Below, piece by piece: positions 46,988-58,100 of a DNA stretch of 64,000 nt. The translations under genes were made by a program, and so were the position numbers. How positions within the stretch are numbered: position 1 is the stretch's first letter; each line of letters begins with the position of its first letter. The DNA comes from an uncultured Faecalibacterium sp. GTDB lineage: Bacteria > Bacillota > Clostridia > Oscillospirales > Ruminococcaceae. The notes under the pieces were generated by a model. It worked only from the letters and a program-made list of their open reading frames with translations. It was not told the origin of the DNA and did no database searches. The stretch spans positions 15,318-79,317 of the forward strand of contig URVW01000002.1 of assembly GCA_900551435.1 (NCBI GenBank), in the 5' to 3' direction.

Positions 46988-48403
46988 ATGGGAACGATTA
47001 GACGAAAGAATGAAGCCGTGAAGGCGATGAACGCGGCAGAACAGTCGATGCCGGGGGCTTATCAGAGCCGGTACAAAGACCGCATCAACGCGGCGCTGGA
47101 TGCGCTGGGCGGCAGCGGGACCGACAGCGCCGTGGACGACTTGACCGCGCAAGCCTTTGACCAGTACCGCCAGAGGGCCGGTCAGAATGCATCGGCAGCG
47201 GCGCAGAACGCCGTGGATGTGACGAACGGGCTTTCGGGCGGGTACGGCTCGAGCTGGGCCGGGAACGTGGCCCAGCAGGGCTACAACGAGCAGATGGCAG
47301 CGGTGGACGACGCGCTGCCCAGCTTGCGGGCCAAAGCGGCCAGCCGGGTGCAGGACCAGCAGAACAGCCTGACGGACCTTTTGAATGCCATGATGACGCA
47401 GGAAAACATTGACCAGAGCGAACACAGCGGCAGCGTGGCAGATGCCCAGAACTGGCGAGACTACACGGCCAGCCGTGCCGACACCGCACGGCAGGAGGTT
47501 TCGAACTTCTGGAACAATGCATGGAACGCGGTGAAGAATGCCGGGTCTGCGGCGCTGACGGCCTATGATACTTACAAGGGGTATACGCAGCAGCAGTGGG
47601 CGAACCAGATGGCAGAAAAGCAGTACAACGACAGCTATGAGAAAGATATTCTGGACAGGGCGTATGAGTATTACAAAAACAAAGACGAACCGGAGCTTGC
47701 GAACAAGCTGCTTTCGGAGATCGGACTGACTACGGATGTCTTTAATCAGAAGGAAAGCGGAGAAGATTACACATTCACGGAACAGCTGAAGGGCTTGAAA
47801 GATGCCATCAGTCTGGCACAAGCCGGGCAGACGGATGCGGCACGATGGGTGGCGCAATCGTATGGTCTGCCGGAGAACCTCATCAATTACAGCCTTTATA
47901 CGGCGACGGGAGGGTATTCCGGCGGAAGTTCGGGCGGCGGTTCCAGCTACAGCCGGAGTTCGGGGAGCACGAGAAGCTCGGGCAGTTCCGGCAGCTCGGG
48001 CGGAACGAGCGGCGGCATCCAGTATTCGAGCGGAAACATCACGACCTTGCTGGGAAAACTGGCCAGCCTGAAAGAGGGAACGACCCAATACAAAGTGATC
48101 GCAGATCAGCTGAGAGATGCCGGTGTGAATGTTCCCGGCAGTACGGACACGAGCGGGACCCAGCCCGACAGGCGCATCCAGCTGAGCCTTGACCCGGGCA
48201 GCAAATGGGGCAGTATCGGAACGACCGGCGGGAGCAAGACGACCCAGAGCGGGCAGAAAACGCTCAGCCGGGTGGATATTGCGGCCAACGCGGCAAAGGG
48301 GCAGAAAGAAAAGGGAGCTGACGACCAGACGATCTATGAGAGTCTGCGGCTGCAGGGCTACTCGGAAGATGAAATTTACGAAGCATTGAGCCGACTGTCA
48401 TAA
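46988..48403 (+). CDS. Phage protein, internal-virion candidate 2
   Basis: 471 residues. The N-terminal third is homologous to the preceding protein (PGAYQSRYKDRIN, SGGYGSSW). A helical middle follows, then a Gly/Ser-rich linker (about residues 309-345). The C-terminal part ends in GYSEDEIYEALSRLS, which looks like a small three-helix tail. ATG at 46988 after AGAGGTGAG. Function unknown; virion-internal or tail-hub role inferred. Confidence 0.72.
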   Translation: MGTIRRKNEAVKAMNAAEQSMPGAYQSRYKDRINAALDALGGSGTDSAVDDLTAQAFDQYRQRAGQNASAAAQNAVDVTNGLSGGYGSSWAGNVAQQGYNEQMAAVDDALPSLRAKAASRVQDQQNSLTDLLNAMMTQENIDQSEHSGSVADAQNWRDYTASRADTARQEVSNFWNNAWNAVKNAGSAALTAYDTYKGYTQQQWANQMAEKQYNDSYEKDILDRAYEYYKNKDEPELANKLLSEIGLTTDVFNQKESGEDYTFTEQLKGLKDAISLAQAGQTDAARWVAQSYGLPENLINYSLYTATGGYSGGSSGGGSSYSRSSGSTRSSGSSGSSGGTSGGIQYSSGNITTLLGKLASLKEGTTQYKVIADQLRDAGVNVPGSTDTSGTQPDRRIQLSLDPGSKWGSIGTTGGSKTTQSGQKTLSRVDIAANAAKGQKEKGADDQTIYESLRLQGYSEDEIYEALSRLS

Positions 48404-48406
48404 AAA

Positions 48407-48440
48407 AAGACCCTCACCGTATTTCTGCGGTGAGGGTCTT
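48407..48440 (-). terminator. Terminator of hicAB
   Basis: Perfect 13-bp stem AAGACCCTCACCG (48407-48419) / CGGTGAGGGTCTT (48428-48440). The long T run is on the minus-strand side, so it mainly ends the hicAB transcript and should let the plus-strand late transcript pass. Confidence 0.85.
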
Positions 48441-48454
48441 GGAAAGCAGAGGAC

Positions 48455-48865
48455 TCAGGCGAGGTGGAGCTGATGCTTCAAGGCATCTTGCAGGACCTGA
48501 CTGAAATTGACATTCCGTTCCAGTGCGGCGGCGTTGAGCCACGCGGGAAGCGTGACGGTGCGGCTGACCGACTTGTTCACGCTGGCAAGGCGGATCGAAG
48601 GCATATAGGCATCGACCAGAACGACACGCTCGTTCTCTTTTGGTTCGATGGAAGAAAGTGCGGAAGGCGCGGGGATGGGTTCACCATCTTCTTCCAGACC
48701 ACACATCACACAACCAAGAAGTTCGCGGGCGGAGAGGAGCGCGTCCTCTTCGCTCGTGCCGCTTGTGGCGACGCCCAGATCTGGAAAATCGACCGCGATC
48801 TCCTGCCCTTCTTCATAGATGAATACCGCCGGATAGAAATAGCGGTCAGGCAGATTCTTTTTCAT
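48455..48865 (-). CDS. hicB: HicB-family antitoxin
   Basis: 136 residues. The N-terminal HicB fold shows YFYPAVFIYEEGQEIAVDFPDL and GTSEEDALLSARELLG; the C-terminus is a ribbon-helix-helix-like segment (VSRTVTLPAWLNAAALERNVNFSQVLQDAL). It should bind HicA and repress the operon. ATG at 48865 with GGAGG 8-9 nt upstream. It follows hicA by 20 nt on the minus strand, opposite to the surrounding phage genes. Confidence 0.92.
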   Translation of the reverse strand: MKKNLPDRYFYPAVFIYEEGQEIAVDFPDLGVATSGTSEEDALLSARELLGCVMCGLEEDGEPIPAPSALSSIEPKENERVVLVDAYMPSIRLASVNKSVSRTVTLPAWLNAAALERNVNFSQVLQDALKHQLHLA

Positions 48866-48885
48866 ACAGAAAACCTCCAATCAAA

Positions 48886-49083
48886 TCAACGGAACTTCAA
48901 ACCGGATTGTTGCTCGATCCGATTCAATGTCGGCCTTGGAATATCTTTATCAGGGTCTTTTACCGTCACACGGCCTGTTTTGGTGGGATGCTTGAACTGG
49001 TGGTGACTGCCGACACAGTTCACCTCATACCAGCCATCCGCTTTTAGGGCCTTTATGACTTCCCGCGAAGAATAGCTTTTCAC
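48886..49083 (-). CDS. hicA: HicA-family mRNA interferase toxin
   Basis: 65 residues with the double-stranded-RNA-binding fold of HicA. SREVIKALKADGWYEVNCVG is followed by the catalytic-type SHHQFKHP (His27/28) and GRVTVKDPDKDIPRPTLNRI. It cleaves mRNA when HicB is lost. The start is a GTG at 49083 with GAGGAG 8 nt upstream, giving the usual MKSYSSRE N-terminus. Confidence 0.93.
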   Translation of the reverse strand: MKSYSSREVIKALKADGWYEVNCVGSHHQFKHPTKTGRVTVKDPDKDIPRPTLNRIEQQSGLKFR

Positions 49084-49103
49084 ATCATCATCTCCTCGAT
49101 AAC

Positions 49104-49132
49104 AGGATAACACATAGAATAATATTTGTCAA
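49104..49132 (-). promoter_or_regulatory. Promoter of hicAB
   Basis: Minus strand TTGACA (49132-49127), 17-nt spacer and TATCCT (49109-49104), with TG extended -10. A direct repeat TGTTATC-C-TGTTATC covers the -10 and may be the HicB operator. Confidence 0.8.
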
Positions 49133-49150
49133 CAGGAAAGGAAAACGGAT

Positions 49151-52100
49151 ATGGCGGTCACAAAAAGCCAACTTGCGCAATGGAGCAAGGAATATGAAGC
49201 GAAGCACCCGGACCGGAAAAACAAAGATACCTATCAGGGAAAGACTACGGCGCAGACGACCGCGGCGGCACAGCCGAAAACGGAACGAGTCACCCGAGAG
49301 CAGCTTGCACAGTGGGGCAAAGAATTTGATGCCAAGCAACAGGCCAAGAAAACGCAGGAGCGGGAAAACCTGTATGCGGCCGCCTATGACAGCTACCGGA
49401 CGAACAACAATCTGGGGCTGGCGGACGAACTGGACAGCCGGAGTGACTGGCTGAACCAGCAGGACCTTGGGACCAAGGATGTTTACAAAGACGTGAACCG
49501 GTGGCGGGACACCGACGACAACCAGAACCTGATGGACGCCGTGCGGCGGGTGGACAGCACCCACGGAGCCTATACGGACGCGGACCTGATCAAAAACGGC
49601 GGGTGGACACAGGCACAGATCGACCGGGCACGGGAGATCAATGCACAGTATGACACCGTTCCGCTGCTGGAAAAGGCCGAGCGGAGAATCGGAAACAGCG
49701 CGAAGAGCGTTGCGGCCAATGTTTCCGGCGCGGCGGCGATGGCTGCGGGTGCGCTGCCACAGGCAGTTGGCACGGAAGTGAAGGACGACGACCGCACCCG
49801 CACCCTGATGCGGGCCATCCAGCGCGTGGACGGAACGAACGGCATGTACACGGACCGAGACCTGATCCGGGCCGGATGGACGGCAGAAGAGATCGCCGAT
49901 GCCCGTGCCCGACTGGCCCAAGGACAGGCCAGCGTGAAGGTGGACAACCCTGTTTACAACTGGGGCAGGGACACCCACCAAAAAGGCGAAGAGCTGCTGG
50001 CCGATGCACAGGCGGGCGAGAGCGGCGTACAGAAGTTCATGCACAGTGCGGCGCTGAGCGCCGGAGAAAACCTCGTGCTGGGAGCGGTGAATCCGGCGCT
50101 GGTGCTGCCCGTTCTGAGCTTGCAGGGCGCGGGCGACAGTCTGGCGGCCAGCGACGAGAGGGGCGAAAGCCCGGAAAAGGCTATGACAAAGGCCGCGCTG
50201 AAGTTCGGCGCCGGCTGGGCCATCAACAGAGTGGGCGCGGCAGACCTTGCCAAGACGATGGGTTCCGATTATGCCAAAGATACCGTGGCGGGGCAGATCG
50301 CGGACTTTGTGCGCGGCATGGCGGGTGAATCTCCGTTTGCACAGCAGTATCCCGCCATTGCGAACGCCGTTTCGGGCGGCATCGACAACGCCATGCAAGC
50401 GTTCGTGGAGAGCTATGCTGATCAGGCTATCGATGCAGCACTGGGCGACACGGAGACCGCCCAGAAGATGTTCACCAAGGAAAACTTCCTGAGCGCACTG
50501 GAAAGCGGGCTTTCGGGCGGTGTATCCGGCGCGATGGGCGGCGCTGCGGGCACAGGCGTGGGTGCTGTGAAAGAAAAGGCAAAACAGACGGCGGTGAATG
50601 CGGCACAGGAACGGGCGGCTCAGGCCGGACAGACCATCCAGCAAACGGAAACGGCAGCGAAAAAGACCCAGCAGCGCACACAGGAACCCGGGATGCAGAG
50701 CCAGACTGTGCAGGAAGGGGCAGCGGAAAAAGCAGCGGTCGCGGAACCGAAGGCTGAAAGCGCTGCGGAAGAAAAAACGGAACCGGCAGAACCTGTGAAA
50801 AGCCAGAATGCAAACCCTGCAGTTCGGCAGTTCGAACAGGCTGTGGAAGCCGGTGGCCTGACGGGAAAGACCATACGGCTGTTTACGCCGGAAGCTGGAA
50901 ATGAAGCCAACCGTGCCGCGCTGGAAGAAGCCTATGGCGTGAAGCTGCCGGAAACTGCGGCATCGACCCGGCGGATGCTGCGGGATTTGGCTGCACAACA
51001 GAACGAAGTAAAAAGTGCGGCGGCCGCACACCCGGAAATCAAACCGCAGACTGTGGAAAAGGCTGGGGAAATGGTGGAAACCTCTCAGTCTGCTGGCGCA
51101 GACAGCTCCCCTAATGAGGGGAGCCATTGGCAGGACGGGACAGCTGTGCTGGATGAACAAAGCCCAACGGTGCAGAAAATCGATGGCCCTGCGGCAGAGG
51201 GCAGAGACTACTCGGACGCAGAGCTGAAGGCTGACCCGGCGGCATCTGAGGGCAGCGGCCCGCTGCGGGAAACCTATGGACTGCGGGAGCCGAGCAGTCA
51301 GACGGCCCGACAAGCGGAAGTGGCAAGCACTCTGAAACAGTGGGGCATCAAGAGCGACAGTGCCGTGCAGGACATCAGCCAGAAGCTGCCCAAAGGTGTG
51401 GAAGCCAAGCGGTATGCAGCGGCGGCATCGACCATTTACCGGGTGGCGCAGATGGAAGAGGTGAAGAGCTTCGACGATGCGCTGAAGCTGGCGGGCGCGA
51501 TGAACCATACGGCTTTGAATGTGAGCTATGTGCTGGACAGCGGCGACGCCGGACGGCTGGCGCTGAAGCAAGCTTATCTCTATGGTGCGGATATCAAAGA
51601 ACAGCCGAACTATGGCGGTCAGCTGACGAGCATGAGCACGAGCGGAGAAGGAACCGTTTATTACAAAGGAACACTGGACCACAACGGGGCCGACATGGGA
51701 AGCCGCCTGATCGAGCTGAATGCAAAAGCCACCGGCACGGATGCCATTTTGCAGAACGTGCTTCAGAATGACCCAAATGTAAAAGCCTACGTGGACACGG
51801 AAACAGGGCGTATTTTCTTCGGCGACAGCGTGACAGATCTGTTTGGGACCATCCTGCACGAGGATTATCATTGGTATAACTCGCTGGACAGCGAGGGAGC
51901 AAAGACGCTTCAGGATCATGCCCTGCAGTATCTGGCCGAGATGGACGGATACGAGAGCGTCGATGAGATGATCCGGGAAAAGCTGGACGTCTATGCACGG
52001 CAGGGATTGACCTATGCACAGGCCGCTGAAGAGCTTGTAGCGGATGCATGGCGGGGAATCTTTTCGACGGAAGCAGATTTCAAGTGCTGGGTGGAGTTCC

Positions 52101-55100
52101 AGCGCGGTCAGGCTGAGAAAAACGCGGGCACAGCGGGCAAGGTGAAGGCTGTAATGAACCGGGTGAAGAAGTTGCTGACGGACATCATCAGCCGCGCAAA
52201 GGAAGTTCTGACCCATGACCCGGACAATGCGGCCGCGCTGAAAGCGAAGCGTCTAGCCGAAGCAGAACGGCGTATTTTACAGGACGAATATTTTGCCCAT
52301 GCGGAAAAGGCGATGGACAACCTGCGGGCGGCAAAAGAAAACGCCGCTGCCCTCAAAACAGAGGACACGGCGGGAAGAAAAGGGATTCGGTTCTCGATTC
52401 AGAAAAATGCTGACGGTGAAAGCTACATCAAGATCGACGAAGATATTCTAAAGGATGTTCCGCAGGAAGAATGGAAAGCGGTCGTCAAGCAGACCATTAA
52501 AGACCGGTATCCAAATGGTTTTCAGCGGAACGGATGGACGATTTTGAATCATAAAGATGGAAGAAGTGAATTTGTTCGTTCTAAATCAACGATGATGTTG
52601 CAACGAAGCAATGAAAAGATTTATGTAGATAAAATGCGGATGGCCGCGAATCTGGATGAGATCATTCAAACGGCGGATGAAGTGTATCGTGAACCCGCAA
52701 ATCATAAGAATGCAGAAGCATTCAACCGAGGAAAAATCGAAATTCAGGTCGGTCAAAATTTCTATGAGGCGGATGTTCTGACGGCTATCAAGGCAGATGA
52801 TCGGGAGATTTTCTATGATATCGTTAATATCGCCCCGGTAAACAATAAAGCCCTCTCGCGTACCCACATGGAATCGAATGATTCGGGGAGTAGTCTGCGA
52901 GAAGGCTTTATAGAACCCTTCGGTGGTACCCACATAGAATCCGAAGATTCAAGGAGTAGATTGCCGAAGGGTTCGATGGAGACCTCCGGCAAAGCCCACA
53001 TGGAATCCGAAGATTCGGGGAGCAGAGGGTCGGAAGTCTCTAAACAAAGTATAGCACAAGATTTCACTGAAAGCAAGAGAACCGACGAACCTGTGAAAAA
53101 ATCGGTGCGGTTCCAGCTGGGAACGCCGGTGGAGGTGGACACCAAGAAGGACCTTGTGGCGGTCCACAACCTGACGGAAGAGAATCTGAAGGAATCGTTG
53201 GAGCTGGGAGGGATGCCGTCGCCGTCCATCGCGGTGGTCAAGGCGCAGGAAGGGCATACGAAGTATGGTCCTATTTCGCTGGTGTTTGGCTCGGATACCA
53301 TTGACCCGGCGGTGAACAGCGCAAACCGCGTTTATGGTTCGGATGCGTGGACCCCGACAAGGCCGAATGTGGAGTATAAGATAAACGAGAAGGCACGGAA
53401 CCAATTTGAAACCGCAGTAGACGACGCAAGCCGCAACGCTTTTGAAGGGAAATTTGCAAACAGCTCGGCTTTGCAGCGGATCGGCGTCGGCGATGTGAGC
53501 GGCGAGAGCCGAACGGAATTGGCCCAGAGACTGCAGAACGACACGGCGGTGCAGCTGGCCTATCTGAAGGCCAAGGGCGAAACAGTGGAACCAGTGTATA
53601 AAACGGAACGGGACCAGTTCGACAGCCTTGGAAACGATGCCTTGGAAAAGGTCATCGAACATGTAGGCGGGGATGACCTCCGGGCAGTTTTTGAAAACGG
53701 TGACTTTGAACTCATGGACCAGCTGGCAGACAAAGCGGCAGATGCACTGGAAGAAAAGTACACCCATGGAACGCTGGAAGGACAGAACCGGCGCTGGCAG
53801 ATGCGGATCGATAAGCTGCGGAACAGCAACCGTGACCGGCTGTATGGGATGCTCGAGCACGCCTATAAGATGCTGACGGACACCAGCGGCGGAAAGCCGA
53901 CACTGGATGTGGAAGGGACGAGGACCGCGATTCGGGAAGCTGCCCCGGAAAATGAGGTCAAAAATTGGGTCTATGAGCAGCTGGGCAGCGTCTTAGGCGA
54001 GAAAGGAATCCGGAACAGCAAGGACCGTTTTACAGCGGGCGGAAAGAGCCGGACCTTTGAACAGCTGCACAACCCTTACACGCTGCAAAATCTTGTGGCG
54101 GCAATGAACCAGCAGAACGCCAGAGGGCAGGATGTCTGGGGGCTTTCGGCCAATACCCTGATGAGCACCGCGACGGCAGAATATCAGAATCTGGACGAGG
54201 TACGGGCGGACAAAGGCCGCTTGCAGCAGATGCCGGAAGAAGAGTATCAGAAGCTGCTGAAACAGGCAGACCAGCAGATCGAAGCAGTCATCGACCAGCT
54301 CCGGAAAGAAACAACTGCGCACGCCGACAACAGCTTCGAAGAACGGGAAATCCTTGGTGATATCCTTCTGCGGGCTGCGCAGGGAAAACAGACCATGGCA
54401 GCGGTGACCAAAGCATTCGCGAAAGAAGATTATGCCATCAGCCGTGAGACGGCAAAGCAGATCGTGGCGCTGTACAAAACCATTGCGGACATCCCGACCG
54501 GTTACTTTGAAGCAAAGCCCCAGCGGGCGGTGGACTTTGAGGAAGTCCGGGCGGCGATCGTGCCGGATAACACATCTTCGGAGGTGCTGAATGCGCTGAA
54601 GGAAAAGGGCGTGACCGTCTACGAATACAAGGCCGGAGACGATGCCCAGCGCACGAAGCTGCTGAATCAAGTGCCGAATGTCCGGTTCCAGCGTGCCGAT
54701 CAGGCTGACCGGGATGCAAAACGGAACCGCCAGAGACAGGCCAGCCGGGTGATCGCGGACAACAGCGCGGCCATCCGGACGCTGACTGAGATGATGGGCC
54801 TGACCCGGGGCGTGCGGGTGAGCGATGACAGCATTCTGGGCAAAGCTGAACAGCTGATCAAAGCCAACGGCGCAAAGGGAAAGGCGGATGCGGAACATGT
54901 GGCGCGGGAGATGCGGACGCTGCTCGAGTACATGCGGACGGACGGCGCAGACATGAACAAGGCGCAGGGCCTTGGCGAAACGATCGCGGGCGAGATCCTT
55001 GACCATGCGACCTACCGGAACACAGAGCTGTGGGAGCAGTTCCCGGAATACCATGATCTGAGCTATACTGTAGACAAAAACGGCAAAGCGAAAGCGGAAC

Positions 55101-58100
55101 TTGTGCGCCAGTATGGCAGCTGGGGCGAAGCGGTAGCCGAAGCCAGACGCCACGGTGTGAAGCTGCGGCAGGAAGAAGGTCACCGGGACGGCAACCCGGC
55201 GGAACAATATGAATCCATCGTCAACGATACCCGGGCCACGGGCGGCGTGAAGGACGGCGCGGCGGCGCTGTTCCGGAGTGCGGCAAAGGCAGCGGGCGTA
55301 GAGGGTGCGGCCAGCATGGAGAGCACCGAGTGGCTGGACGTGCTGATGAACGTGCATGACGCCATCAAGCCGAAGATGATGAGCCGGTTTGAGGATGTGT
55401 CTGAGTATGAGGACGCCAAGGTGGAACTGGCGGGCCGGATCATCGGGGAACTGATGAACGTGCCCGAGATGAGCGACGCACAGGCTATTTTTGACTCTTT
55501 CCAGCAATGGCAGCGAAAGGCCGCTGCGGCAGCAGCCGGAGACGAAGAACGTGCAGCCAAGGCTGTGAAGGACCTGAAGAGCGTGCAGAAAGAGCAGAGA
55601 AAGGAATTTGACCGGCGGCTGCGGGAAAATCAGAAATCCGGAAACCAGAGCGATGCTGTGCAGCAGATGACAGAAGCGGAACGGCTGTTGGACGAGAATC
55701 TGGATGCACTGGGCGTGGACATCACCAATGCGGGCGACATGGCGGAGAAGCTGGATGTGCTGAAGGAAGCCTACGAGCGGGAATGGAAAGCAGAGCGGAA
55801 GCGGCTGACGGATGCCCGGCAGGAAATGCTGGATGAAATCGCGCTGGAACACCGGGAACTGCGGACGCAGATCGATAGTCTGAGCGCAGAAGTTGCCGGA
55901 GAACGGCGCAGAGCCGACTTTGCGGAACAGCAGCTGATCTATCAGCAGGACGAGATGATGGAATGGGCTGTGGAGAATAACCGGAAGAAAGAAGAATGGG
56001 AGGAAAAACAGCGCATCCGGAACGAAAAGGCCAAGGAACTGATGGAAAAGCACGAAGCAGAAAACAAGGCCCATGCTCAGATGATCGCTGAAAAGCGGGT
56101 GCAGCGGGTGCGGGATGGCCGGAAGGCAGAAGAACTGAAGCGGAGTATCCGGAATAATCTGGCCCAGCTGAACCAGATGGTACTGCGGCCGACAAAGGGC
56201 AAATATGTGCAGCCGCGGCTCATCCAACAGGCGATCGAGGTGGCGAAGCTGGCAGACATGACCATCCTGAACGAAACCGCAGTACGGCAGCTGACGGTGC
56301 TGGAAACGAGCATCAGCCAGACGATGGGCGACGCAAACGACCCCAGCAGCCTTGCCTACGACTGGGACAAGACCGGCGTGCCGAAGATGATCCAGACCCT
56401 GCGGGCGGACCTGACGAACACGAAACAGGCAAAGCTCGACAAGCTGCACCAGCAGCTGACCGAAGCCGAAGCGCTGGGCGACAGTGACAAGGCTGAACAG
56501 CTGCGGGACCGGCTGAAGCGGCGGATCAAGGAGACCGAAGCAAGGACCTATCTGCCCATGACGGTGGACCAGCTGCGGATGCTGAAGGCCATCACGGCGG
56601 GAACGCTGCATGTGATCCGGACTGAGAACAAGACCTTGAGCCTTGCCAAGACTGAAGAGATCGACACCTTTGCCCAGAACGCAGGGTTGGAAGTGCTGGC
56701 TGCAAAGGGCAACGAAATGGGACGGCTGCGGGACATGCTGACCAAGTATAACCTTGATATGCTGGGGGCAAAGCGAGTGTTCCGGATGCTGGGCGGCTAT
56801 GCCAAGAACAGCCAGATGGAGCGGATCGCCGACATGCTGAACGACGGCCAGCGGCGGCAGACCGAGATCACAGTGGAAGGAACGAAGCTGTTTGACGATG
56901 TGACCGGCAAGGCAAACCTCAAGCAGATGGAAAAATTCGCAGGACCCGGCGCGGAGTTGGTGGACATCGGCCTGAAGGACCGGAGGAGCAGAGCTGTGCC
57001 CTTGACCCACGCCCAGCTGTGCAGCCTTTACATGCATTTGCAGAACGCGGACAGCCGGGAGCATTTGCTGAACGGCGGTCTGGTCCTGCCGGATGCAAAG
57101 AAGTACAACAAGGGCAAGATCGAACGGGCGTATCAGCAAGGGCAGACCGTGCAGATCGGGATGCTGACGGACAGCGAAGGAAACGCTATGGCAGACACGA
57201 TCCTGAACGCGGTGGAAAATGCCTTGACGGACTACGACCGGGCGTGGATCGCGGACATGCAGGAGTTTTTCGGCAATTATACCACGAAGCTCATCAACGA
57301 AACGAGCATGAAGCTGGTAGGCTTCCAGCGGGCAAACGTGAAGAACTATTACCCCATCGCGGTGGACCGGGCACAGCTGGCAACCGAGATCGAGGGCCTG
57401 AAGCTGGATGCGACCATCGAAGGACGCGGCTTTTTGAAAGAGCGTGTGAAGAGCGGCAAGCCCATCTTGCTGGAAGAGTGCAGCAGCGTCGTGCAGCGAA
57501 GCTTGCGGGATACGGCAGCATACGCAGGACTGGCTGCACCCATCCGGGATGCGAACCGAATCCTGAATGCTGATGTGGAAACGCGGGACGGCATCGGAAA
57601 GTTGAAGAACGGCATCATTAAGGAACATTGGGGTCAGGATGCTGTGAACTACATGGATTACCTGCTGACGGACCTGCAATCGAAGCAGCGGAAGCGCTCG
57701 GACGGCATCGGGCGTGTGATGAGACGGAATTACGCAGGGGCGATCCTGACACTGAACCCCGGCGTTGCCATCGCACAGGCGGCGTCTCTGCCCACGGCGG
57801 GTGCGGTTCTGGGCAGCGATACCATGGCGGCAGTTCTGCCCTTCGTGAAGAATCTTTCTTCCAAGCAGCGGACCGCGCTGGAAGCTGAGATCAGCAAGCA
57901 CGGGGATGCCCTGCTGCAATACCGTTTGCGCGGGAGCCAGCGCGGAGAACTGGCATCCGTCGGCGTGGACAATGGAGCCGTGCAGAACCTGATGGATGCC
58001 CTGCCTAAGAGCGTGACCGGCTGGATCAACGGCATGGATGAGATCACGGTCGCGGCTCTGTGGGAAGGTGCGAAGCATTATGTGGAGCACCACCCGGCGG

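Noticed and set aside
49115..49120. Plus-strand promoter (TAGAAT) for the giant gene
   Set aside because: No -35 box at the right distance; it overlaps the hicAB promoter region and is more likely chance.
52862..53059. CRISPR array
   Set aside because: Only three units, in frame, with 66-bp period and related rather than unique intervening sequence; no cas genes.
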